Assembly (NCBI GenBank): GCA_963836405.1
Contig: CAWIJL010000003.1
Location: 496,001 to 560,000, forward strand
Length of the DNA stretch: 64,000 nt
From: CAWIJJ01 sp963836405
GTDB taxonomy: Bacteria; Acidobacteriota; Terriglobia; Bryobacterales; Bryobacteraceae
Reading direction: 5' to 3'
The position numbers and the translations under genes were made by a program. Below, piece after piece: positions 8,750-16,395 of this stretch (positions within the stretch are counted from its first letter, which is position 1; the number at the start of each line of letters is the position of its first letter). The notes beneath the pieces were generated by a model, which saw only the letters and a list, made by a program, of their open reading frames with translations, was not told where the DNA came from and did not search any database.

Positions 8750-9946
8750 ATGGCAGTGAAACCGAATATCGCAGTGGGATTGGACGTGGGCAGCCGCACC
8801 ATTCGAATGGTGATCTGCCTGGTGGAAGGAGGGCGCATCCGGCTCTTGGGATGCTCGACGGTGCCCTCCGATGGCTGGTCGAAAGGGCTCATCGCGGACC
8901 AGAAAGCGGTGGCGGATCGCGTCCGGCTGGCTTTGCGGCACGCCGAAGCGTCGGCGCAGGTCTCGGTGGAACGGGCCACGGTAGGTATGGGCGGCCCTAC
9001 GCTGCGCGGCGCGAGCAGCCGCGGTGTGATGGAACTCGGTCCGCAGCGCGAGATTGACCAGCGCGACGTCAACCGGGCGGTGGACCGCGCCTCCAACGTC
9101 CAACTCCAGCAGGATCGCATGGTGCTTCAGTTGTTCCCGCAGGACTTCGTAGTCGACGGGCACCCCGGCCATCGCGACCCGCGCAAAATGCTGGCTTCGC
9201 AGCTCGAGATCAACGTTCACCTGCTCACGGCATCGCGGCAGGAGCACACGGCGCTGGTCGGCGCCGTCAACATGGCGCACCTGGAGGTGGAGGAGACGGT
9301 GTTCGAGGCGCTGGCCTCCTGCTATGCGGCGGTGCTTCCCGAGGACCGGCAGGAAGGCATCGCGGTGGTGGATCTGGGCGCGCACTCCACCGAAATGGTA
9401 GTGTACTACGGCGACTCCATGCACCTTGCGTCCACCGTCCGGATTTGCGGCGATCATTTCACGCGGGATATCTCCCAGGGACTGGTGCTGAGCTTCCAGG
9501 AGGCCGAGCTGATCAAGCACGAATTCGGCAGCGCGCTTTCCGCCACGTGTCCGGAAAACGTGTTCGTGGAACTTCCCAGCCACGGCAACCGCGAGCCGCG
9601 CCAGGCGCAATGGCGGTTCGTGAACCAGATTCTCGAGGCGCGCGCCAGCGAACTGTTTCGCTACGTGCGCAGCGAGCTCACCCGCGTCGGGATGGATCGC
9701 GCGCTGATGGGCGGAGTGTTTCTGACGGGAGGCGCGGCGCGGCTTCCGGACTTGTGCGATGTGGCGGAGCGGGAGCTGCAATGTCAGGCCCGCTACGGCA
9801 TCGCCATCGGGATCAAAGACTGGCCGGACAGTATGAACGATCCGGACTGGAGCACGGCCGCCGGTCTCGCCATGTACTCCGGGAAGCTCAAAGAGGCCGA
9901 ACAGACACGGCAGTCGGGCAGTTGGCTGGACCGGGTATTGCGATAG
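8750..9946 (+). CDS. ftsA: Cell division protein FtsA
   Basis: FtsA is the actin-like ATPase that tethers FtsZ filaments to the membrane. The 398-residue protein shows the phosphate 1 motif VGLDVGSRTIR at the N-terminus, the 1C-type inserted subdomain, a phosphate 2 motif VVDLGAHSTEM near residue 205, and the adenosine motif GVFLTGGAARLPDL near residue 322. The last residues (GSWLDRVLR) form a short amphipathic stretch like the family's membrane-targeting helix. It lies 4 bases after ftsQ and 22 bases before ftsZ. Confidence 0.94.
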   Translation: MAVKPNIAVGLDVGSRTIRMVICLVEGGRIRLLGCSTVPSDGWSKGLIADQKAVADRVRLALRHAEASAQVSVERATVGMGGPTLRGASSRGVMELGPQREIDQRDVNRAVDRASNVQLQQDRMVLQLFPQDFVVDGHPGHRDPRKMLASQLEINVHLLTASRQEHTALVGAVNMAHLEVEETVFEALASCYAAVLPEDRQEGIAVVDLGAHSTEMVVYYGDSMHLASTVRICGDHFTRDISQGLVLSFQEAELIKHEFGSALSATCPENVFVELPSHGNREPRQAQWRFVNQILEARASELFRYVRSELTRVGMDRALMGGVFLTGGAARLPDLCDVAERELQCQARYGIAIGIKDWPDSMNDPDWSTAAGLAMYSGKLKEAEQTRQSGSWLDRVLR

Positions 9947-9968
9947 GTATCTCGCCTGGAGGTGGACG

Positions 9969-11235
9969 ATGGGGCTGATGGATTCGAATCTGGACGATCT
10001 TAAGTACGAGATGGAAGAAGAGTCTCGCGCCGGCGCGAGGATCAAAGTCGTCGGTGTCGGCGGCGCCGGCTGTAACGCGGTGGCGCGCATGGTGGAAGAG
10101 GGCGTAGACGGAGTAGAGTTCTACGCGCTCAACACGGACGTGCAGGCGCTCGACGTCTGCAAGGTTCCCAACAAGCTGCAACTCGGCCCGAAGATCACCG
10201 GTGGGCTGGGCGCCGGATCCAATGTGGACATCGGGCGGCAGGCGGCAATGGAGAATACCGATGAGATCGTGGAGGTGCTGCAAGGCGCCGACATGGTGTT
10301 CGTCACGGCGGGGCTTGGGCGGCGGAACGGGCACCGGCGCAGCGCCGGTGATCGCCGGTCTTGCCAAGGAACTGGATGCGCTGACGGTGGCCGTGGTCAC
10401 CAAGCCGTTCGGATTCGAGGGGCCGCGGCGGAAGCGCCTCGCTAACGACGGCCTGCGCAAGCTGGCCGGCACCGTGGACACGGTCATCGCCATTCCCAAC
10501 GACCGGCTTCTGGCCCTGGTTCCCCGCGGCACCAGCTTCTTCGCCGCCTTCAAGGCGGCCGACGACCTGCTGCTGCAGGCCGTGCAGGGTATCAGCGACA
10601 TCATCATCACGCCCGGGCTGATCAACCGCGACTTCTCCGACATCAAGTCCACCATGGGAGGAATGGGCTTTGCCATGATGGGCACGGCTATTGCGCATGG
10701 CGAGAATGCGGTGCTGGAGGCCGCGCGGCAGGCGATCACCTGCCCGCTCCTCGAAGATGCCCGCATTTCCGGTTCGCGGAGTGTGCTGATCAATATCACG
10801 GGTTCGAGCCGGCTCGGCCTGCATGAAGTGAGCGAAGCCTGCTCGCTGATCCGGGAGGCGGCGAACTGCGACGACCTGCAGGTGAATTTCGGCGTCATTC
10901 TGAACGAAGCCCTGGGCGACGGGGTGAAGATCACGGTGATCGCTACCGGGTTCCGTCCCGAGGACTTCGATTTTGAGGAGACGCGTCCGGCGGCGGGCAA
11001 TGTAGTGCGCGTGGAGCGGGTAGCAGCGCCCGCACCGGAGCCGGAACCGGAACCGGTAGTGGTGGTGATGCCGCCCGATCCTGAGCCGGAACCGATAATG
11101 CAAGCTGCGGCACCCGCTCTGGAACCCGAGCCCGAGCTGGAAATCGAGCCCGAACTGATGGTTGAACCCGAGATGTTGCTGGATATGGACGATCTGGACA
11201 CGCCGGCGTATCTGCGGCAGAACCGGCTGAACTGA
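9969..11235 (+). CDS. ftsZ: Cell division GTPase FtsZ, interrupted by a one-base frameshift
   Basis: FtsZ is the tubulin-like GTPase that forms the Z ring. The start has a good ribosome site (GGAGG at 9958-9962, six bases before ATG). The first frame reads normally through VVGVGGAGCNA and NTDVQALD to VFVTAGLG. The second frame then resumes at 10315-10317 with the GTP signature GGGTGTGAAPV and runs through GLINRDFSDIKSTM (synergy loop) to a Glu/Pro-rich linker and the C-terminal peptide DLDTPAYLRQNRL. One surplus base within about 10311-10317 (gggcttg) separates the frames. Removing it gives an intact protein of 421 residues. FtsZ is normally essential, so a sequencing error is more likely than a real break. 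Confidence 0.93.
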
Positions 11236-11268
11236 TTTCGGACACGGCCGCGGGCGCAACAGGAACTG

Positions 11269-11682
11269 CTAGCGGGGCTCGCTCCGCTTGACCTGGACGC
11301 GCCTGCGGCCCTCCTGCAGGTTCTGTTTCGCCTTATTCCGGGCGGCTTCGCTCACCTGAATCCGGTTGTTCACCACCCTGGCACCGGCGATTCTGGCAAG
11401 CCGGGTGGCGGTTCCCTTGTGTTGCAGAACGTCGGTCTTACCCTCGAGCGTGGCCACCCCGCCTTGCACCCGGACGGTGAAGTGGTCCAGGGAAATCTTG
11501 GATTGGGCGAATTTTCCGCGGATCGTCGTTTCCAGCTGCGCATCGCCGGCCGGGGGAGCTTTTGGGCGAACCGCCTGCTTGCCCGCGGGGTGTGTTGCCG
11601 GCGCCGCCGGCCCGGCCTGCCAGCCCGGCAGCGGGGCCAGCGTGAGCATCGCAATCAAAGCCATCGATCTCCAGAGCTGCAT
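11269..11682 (-). CDS. Secreted BON-domain protein
   Basis: This 137-residue protein has an N-terminal signal-like hydrophobic stretch (residues 5-22), a Pro/Ala-rich segment and one BON domain (about residues 48-110), with the typical core VRVQGGVATLEGKTDV and IAGARVVNNRIQV. BON domains are found in periplasmic or outer-membrane proteins such as OsmY and are thought to bind phospholipid or other surfaces; the exact role here is unknown. The tail is rich in Lys/Arg/Gln. It is convergent with ftsZ and divergent from cas10, and appears unrelated to either. Confidence 0.8.
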   Translation of the reverse strand: MQLWRSMALIAMLTLAPLPGWQAGPAAPATHPAGKQAVRPKAPPAGDAQLETTIRGKFAQSKISLDHFTVRVQGGVATLEGKTDVLQHKGTATRLARIAGARVVNNRIQVSEAARNKAKQNLQEGRRRVQVKRSEPR

Positions 11683-11763
11683 AAAGAGTATGGTTCGCGG
11701 GCCGGCGTGGGATTCTCAGGAATTGTGCTAGAGTGAGGGTTTCTCAAGGCTTTTCTGCATTCG

Positions 11764-13218
11764 ATGCCCGAACAGATCCTGCTTCAAGGAAAAATCCTGG
11801 GCACAGAAGAGTTCCTTTTGGCTGGTTCCGCCGAAGGGCGTTCCACGCGTTCGGCAGGCGAAGACTTGCTTGCTGGCCGTTCGCAATGGATCACTCTGCT
11901 GTGTGAAGTTCTGCCGCGCGCGCTGCTTGCCGAGCTCGGCCTGTCCCGCATTCTGCTCGGTTCGAGCGGCGGCGGCCAGTTCCTCGTCGTGCTCCCGGGA
12001 GAGGCGCGTGAACCCGCGGAGGCGTTTCTGGCGAGTGCCGCCGCGCAAGTTTCCGAGTTAAGCGCGGGCGTGGCGCGCCTGATCTGGGCGGTGACAGACA
12101 ACCTGGGCGACTGGGCGGTCATCCGCAAACGGCTTCGCGACTCGCTCGATGCCAAACGCCACGCGCCCCTGGCCGGCACAGCCGCCACCGCCTTCGAGCC
12201 GCGTACCCGGGCGACGGGTACCGGCGCGGATAGCTACTTCGCCCGGGAACTCGGCTCAAAGGTGCGGGAGGCGTCGCGGATCGGCTGGTCCCCCGAGGAT
12301 CCCGGCAAAGTGACGCCGAATGAGGGCAAGCACACCTGGACCCTTAGCTCCAATATTTCGCCCGACGGCATCATGCTGGCCCGCCATGCCGCGCCCTCCG
12401 ACGACGGCAAGTCGCTGGCGCCGGTGCAGACGCTGGCGCGCCGCGCGCAGGGGCGCTCCATTTGGGGCGTTTTGCGCGGCGACGTGGACAATTTTGGCCT
12501 GCGCCTGCGCCGCGTGCACAGTATCGAGGAGCACGTCCCGCTTTCGGTACTGTACAAGCAGTTCTTCGCCGGCGAGTTGGAAGTGCTGTGTTCGCTGCCG
12601 GAGTTCTGGCGCAAGGTCAGCATCGTCTATTCGGGCGGCGACGATTTCGCCGTGTACGGCTCCTGGGATGCCCTCATCGCGTTGGCGCGCGAGGTGCAGC
12701 GCCTGTTCCACCGTTTCACCGAGGAAAATCTCAAGGAATACCCGGGCGCGGAAGGCAAGACGATTTCCATGGCGATTGCGCTGGCGCCGGAGACGTACTA
12801 TCCGCTCTCGGCGGTGTACGAGGAGGCCGGCCGGAACCTGGATCTGGCTAAGGCTGCCGACAAGGACTGCATCTTCCTGCTGGGCCGGATCCTCGAATGG
12901 CGGCACCTGGCGGATGCGGCGGAACTGAAGGACACGGTCACCCGCCTGGTGCACGACTTTCGCATGTCGCGACAGTTCCTGTATCAGTTGCGCAGCTTCT
13001 ACCGGCGCGACGCTTACGGCGAAGGCCATAACGAGACACAACGCACCTGGCGCTTCCAGCGCCGTTTCAACCGCATCCTGAGCGGCACGCGCGACCGCGA
13101 GTTTCAGAAACTTCGGACTCACCTGATCAGCGAGATGGGGCGTAAGTCGGCGGAAGTGAAGCTCCGGCCCGCGGGCCTGGTGGCCCTGGAGTGGGCCCGA
13201 TTGGTAACAGAGGTTTAG
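11764..13218 (+). CDS. cas10: Cas10/Csm1, type III-A CRISPR large subunit (no HD domain)
   Basis: Cas10 is the signature subunit of type III CRISPR effectors. When target RNA is bound, its Palm domains make cyclic oligoadenylate, and its HD domain, when present, cuts DNA. This 484-residue protein is short for Csm1 (usually about 750-850). It starts almost directly in the first Palm-like domain (ILLGSSGGGQFLVVLP). No HD nuclease region or Cys-rich zinc ribbon is visible. The second Palm domain has GDVDNFG (Asp240, Asp242) and an intact SGGDDFAVYG with GGDD at residues 291-294, so cyclase activity is predicted. The C-terminus is a helical domain. It heads a five-gene csm operon and csm2 follows after 4 bases. 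Confidence 0.93.
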   Translation: MPEQILLQGKILGTEEFLLAGSAEGRSTRSAGEDLLAGRSQWITLLCEVLPRALLAELGLSRILLGSSGGGQFLVVLPGEAREPAEAFLASAAAQVSELSAGVARLIWAVTDNLGDWAVIRKRLRDSLDAKRHAPLAGTAATAFEPRTRATGTGADSYFARELGSKVREASRIGWSPEDPGKVTPNEGKHTWTLSSNISPDGIMLARHAAPSDDGKSLAPVQTLARRAQGRSIWGVLRGDVDNFGLRLRRVHSIEEHVPLSVLYKQFFAGELEVLCSLPEFWRKVSIVYSGGDDFAVYGSWDALIALAREVQRLFHRFTEENLKEYPGAEGKTISMAIALAPETYYPLSAVYEEAGRNLDLAKAADKDCIFLLGRILEWRHLADAAELKDTVTRLVHDFRMSRQFLYQLRSFYRRDAYGEGHNETQRTWRFQRRFNRILSGTRDREFQKLRTHLISEMGRKSAEVKLRPAGLVALEWARLVTEV

Positions 13219-13222
13219 GAAA

Positions 13223-13723
13223 ATGCCACAAGAGCAGGAGCAACGGAAGGAAAACCGTCCCCCGCGCGGCGAAGGACGCGGACCACAGGGCGGCCACGGC
13301 GGCCCGCGCGGCGATCGTCCGCCGGGCGACCGCGGAGACCGCGGAGAGCGCCGCGGCTTCGACCGCGGGCGGCCGGAGGGCCCGCCCGAAATCGAGCTCG
13401 AGAAGCTCATCGGAGACAGCCTGTACCTGGACAATCAGGCGCACGCCATCGTCAGCCGCATGCGCGATATGGACTCGGGGACCAAGAGCCAGTTGCGCCG
13501 CCTGTACAGCGCCGTGCGCCGCGCCGTGCGCGCACCGGAAGGCGAGCGGCAGCACGAGTTCGTGATGCTGCGAGCGCGCCTGGCCTACACTATCGCGCGC
13601 CACGGGCTGCGCAGTCTCGACCAGCTCGAGAAGTTGCTTCTCCAGGTAACTCGCAGGAACGATATTCGCGGGTACGAACGGTTCAAGGATCTATTCGAGG
13701 CCATCGTGGCCTACAACGAGTAA
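13223..13723 (+). CDS. csm2: Csm2, type III-A small subunit, with low-complexity N-terminal tail
   Basis: Csm2 is the small helical subunit that lines the inner filament of the Csm complex along the target RNA. The call rests on residues 57-166: the SQLRRLYSAVR-like helix, a LAYTIARHGLRSL helix, and the family-typical ending FKDLFEAIVAYNE. The first 55 residues are unusual: a Gly/Pro/Arg-rich, probably disordered tail with repeated GDRG/GPRG-type steps and many charges of both signs. Family members are usually about 120-150 residues and lack such a tail. The gene sits between cas10 and csm3, 3 bases from the latter. Confidence 0.88.
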   Translation: MPQEQEQRKENRPPRGEGRGPQGGHGGPRGDRPPGDRGDRGERRGFDRGRPEGPPEIELEKLIGDSLYLDNQAHAIVSRMRDMDSGTKSQLRRLYSAVRRAVRAPEGERQHEFVMLRARLAYTIARHGLRSLDQLEKLLLQVTRRNDIRGYERFKDLFEAIVAYNE

Positions 13724-13726
13724 CGC

Positions 13727-14563
13727 ATGAGCGCACACACCACACAAACCGAGCTGAAACTCATCGGCAAACTGATCCTCGAAGGCGAGATGCACTGCGA
13801 AACCGGTCTGCACGTGGGTGCGGGCAAGGGTTCGCTGGAGATCGGCGGGTCGGACAATCCTGTGGTCAAGGACGCGTTCGGCCGGCCCTATGTGCCGGGC
13901 AGTTCGCTGCGCGGCAAGATCCGCTCCCTGCTGGAGCAATCGGCCGGCCTGGCGGTTCCCACGGAACTCGTTTTTCTGTCGCGGCGCAAGGGCCAGGAAG
14001 TGCGTATCCATCAGAGCGACCGTCCGGACGACGAGATCTGCCTGCTGTTCGGGCGCAATCCCGGACGCATGGAGCGGGTACAGGGAGAAACCCTTGACAC
14101 CACGCAGGCCACTCCGGCGCGCCTCGCCGTTTTCGACGCTCCGCTCGACGCCGACAGCATCACCGCGCAGATGCGGGAAAATTTGGACGACGAACTCACC
14201 GAAGTCAAGAGCGAGAACGCCATCGACCGCATCACCTCGCAGGCCAATCCCCGTACGCTGGAACGTGTTCCGGCCGGAGCCCGCTTCCGCACGCGCTTCG
14301 TGATGGATGTGTTATGCGAGGAAGACGCGCCCTTGTTCGCGCGCGTGCTCGAAGGGCTGCGGCTGCTCGAAGACGATTCGCTGGGTGGGGGCGGCTCGCG
14401 CGGCAGTGGCCGGGTGAGTTTCGCCAACCTGCGCCTGGTATGGCGCGGCCGGAATTACTATGCCTCGGGCGCCGTCGAAAAGGAGATCGCGGCCGGAGCC
14501 ACGCTGGGTGCGATTCAGACGGCCGTGAACGAGTCGGGCTTTAACTTTTTGAAAGACGAGTAA
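13727..14563 (+). CDS. csm3: Csm3, type III-A backbone RAMP nuclease
   Basis: Csm3 is the repeated Cas7-like backbone subunit that holds the crRNA and cuts target RNA at 6-nt intervals. The 278-residue protein has the canonical N-terminal core: TGLHVGAGKG, then LEIGGSDNPVVKD and YVPGSSLRGKIRSLLE. Asp43 (in GGSDNP) aligns with the catalytic Asp33 of Streptococcus thermophilus Csm3, so RNA cleavage should be intact. A glycine-rich GGGGSRGSGRVSF motif lies near residue 223. The TAA stop overlaps the csm4 ATG (TAATG), implying coupling. Confidence 0.95.
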   Translation: MSAHTTQTELKLIGKLILEGEMHCETGLHVGAGKGSLEIGGSDNPVVKDAFGRPYVPGSSLRGKIRSLLEQSAGLAVPTELVFLSRRKGQEVRIHQSDRPDDEICLLFGRNPGRMERVQGETLDTTQATPARLAVFDAPLDADSITAQMRENLDDELTEVKSENAIDRITSQANPRTLERVPAGARFRTRFVMDVLCEEDAPLFARVLEGLRLLEDDSLGGGGSRGSGRVSFANLRLVWRGRNYYASGAVEKEIAAGATLGAIQTAVNESGFNFLKDE

Positions 14564-16395
14564 TGAATCCGGGACTGGTCGTCAAACTCCGTCCCGCCGG
14601 GCCTTGGAGAATCGGTCCGGATTCGGGGGCGCGTAACCGCGTCGACGCGATCTATCACAGCGATTCGCTGTATTCCGCGGTCACGTCCGCCATGGCGCGT
14701 CTGGGTTCGCTCGAAGAATGGCTGGAGGCCACCGCCCGCAGCGCCGCGCCGGCGGTCTGTTTCAGTTCCTGTTACCCCTTTCTGGACGACATCGGTTTCG
14801 TGGTTCCGCCGCGGACGATCTGGCCGCCGACCTCGCCGTCGCTGTTGTCGGCCCGCGTGCGCTGGAAGTCGGCCCGTTTCGTACCGATCGCCATCGTGCA
14901 GTCGGTCCTCGCCGGCCGCCGGCTCGATCAGAACCAGTGGAACGTAGATGGCGCTAGCGAGTGCCTGGTCCCGGCGGGAAGTCCGGGGCCGTTCCGCACC
15001 GCGGTTCGCTGGAATGCGGCGGTGGACCGGCTGACGGGTGCAACCGAACGCCACGCCACCGCCTGCATGGAATTTCGAGCAGGCGCGGGACTTTGGGCGG
15101 CTGCCGGTTTTGCCGGTGAGGCGGCGCACCAGCGTTGGGCCGGTCCGGTGAAAGCCGCCTTCCGTCTCCTGGCGGACACGGGATTCGGCGGCGAGCGATC
15201 GCGCGGCTGGGGCCGTGCGGATGCCCCGGAGTTTGTGGACGGAGTTCTGCCGGACATGATTCTTGGGCCGGTGGAGACGCGGGCGGCGGCTAAGCGCGCC
15301 GGTTCGGCGGTGCTGCCGATGTCCACCCCCGAACCCGAGGCGCCGTCAACGGAAAGTGTCGCCGGCGACGGAACAGCCGGCGGCGGCTGAGACTGCGGAA
15401 GCGCCTGTTTCGGAAGGCGAGACACCCGCGGCAGTCGAGTCGCCATCGGAACCAACGCCGGAAACCGAAGCACCGCGACGGCCGAACCCGCAGCGGAAGC
15501 GGCGCCAGAAGCCGAAGCGCCCGCGCCAACCGAGCCCGTAGCGGAAGCGGCGCCGGAAGCCGAAGCACCCGCGCAGGCCGAGCCCGTAGCGGAAGCGGCG
15601 CCAGAAGCCGAAGCGCCCGCGCAGACCGAGCCCGCAGCGGAAGCCGCGCCGGAAGCCGAAGCACCCGCGATGGTGGAGCCCCCAGCGGAAGCGGCGCCGG
15701 AAGCCGACGCACCCGCGCAATCCGAGCCCGCAGCGGAAGCTGCGCCAGAAGCCGAAACACCCGCGCAACCCGAGCCCGCAGCGGAAGCTGCGCCGGAAGC
15801 CGAAGCACCCGCGCAACCCGAGCCCGCAGCGGAAGCTGCGCCAGAAGCCGAAACACCCGCGCAACCCGAGCCCGCAGCGGAAGCCGCGCCGGAAGCCGAA
15901 GCACCCGCGCAACCCGAGCCCGCAGCGGAAGCCGCGCCAGAAGGCGAAGCACCCGCGCAGAGCGAGCCCGCACCGGAAGCCCTGCCCGAAGCCGAAGCCC
16001 CCCCGCCAGCCGAGCCGACGCCAGCCAAGCCCGAGCCCGAGCCCCATGCCGAAGCCCCCCCGCCAGCCGTCGAATCCGCCGCTGAACCGGCTGCTGCCGC
16101 AGCGATCCAAAAAACCCGTCCCCACTGGCTCCTGTCGCTGTTCACCCCGGCGGCCGCCGATACGGTCGACTGGGCTCGCGGCAACTACACCGTTCTGGTC
16201 CGCAGCGGCCGAATCGATAGTCCTGCCGGCTCCGGCGAACTCAAGAAACACTTGCAGATGGTCTCGGAAGGCTCTGTGGTCTATGCCTCCACCGCGCCAT
16301 GCGGCGCGGCGCCCGACGTGGCGCCGGACGGGTTTGCGCACCCGGTCTTCCGCGCCGGCTTCGCGCTGTCCATCGAAATTCCCGAGGTGAGTTGA
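14563..16395 (+). CDS. csm4: Csm4, type III-A RAMP with long Pro-Glu-Ala repeat linker and two compensating frameshifts
   Basis: Csm4 is the Cas5-like RAMP that binds the crRNA 5' tag and contacts Cas10. Residues 1-245 match the family (SDSLYSAVTSAM, RWKSARFVPI, GFGGERSRGWG), and the last 80 residues give its usual C-terminal strand region (GSVVYAST, APDGFAHPVFRAGFAL). Between them lies a low-complexity linker of more than 200 residues, including ten 16-residue Pro/Glu/Ala repeats. The frame changes twice. An extra base near 15353-15355 (aaa) moves it by +1; without correction a TGA follows at 15388. A missing base near 15472-15474 (cc, where the other units have ccc) restores it. If both are corrected the product is 610 residues. 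The ends are one gene because both halves are needed for a complete Csm4. Confidence 0.85.
15505..15984 (+). repeat. Ten tandem 48-bp coding repeats (16-residue Pro/Glu/Ala units) inside csm4
   Basis: Ten contiguous 48-base units, each encoding a variant of P-E-A-E-A-P-A-Q-x-E-P-A-A-E-A-A, lie in frame within csm4. Units 6-9 are almost identical and alternate EAE and EAT versions, which suggests recent duplication. A partial unit precedes them (15475-15504) and a decayed eleventh follows (15985-16032). Each unit carries about four Glu and no basic residue, so the array adds roughly 40 negative charges. Confidence 0.95.

Noticed and set aside
10305..10330. Programmed ribosomal frameshift in ftsZ
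   Set aside because: No slippery heptamer, downstream pseudoknot or precedent for ftsZ was seen. An assembly error is simpler.
10201..11235. A separate shorter gene with an independent start in the second ftsZ frame
   Set aside because: The codons before 10315 in this frame encode nothing FtsZ-like. The conserved sequence begins exactly where the first frame stops matching, so the two are one gene with a frameshift.
15505..15984. A CRISPR array in the regular repeats next to csm genes
   Set aside because: The 48-base units are contiguous, without variable spacers, stay in frame and encode Pro/Glu/Ala peptides. It is a coding tandem repeat inside csm4.
14928..16184. A collagen-like glycine/serine/alanine-rich protein on the minus strand
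   Set aside because: It is a mirror of the csm4 repeat in the opposite frame. Flanks have no start or ribosome site, and it overlaps conserved csm4.
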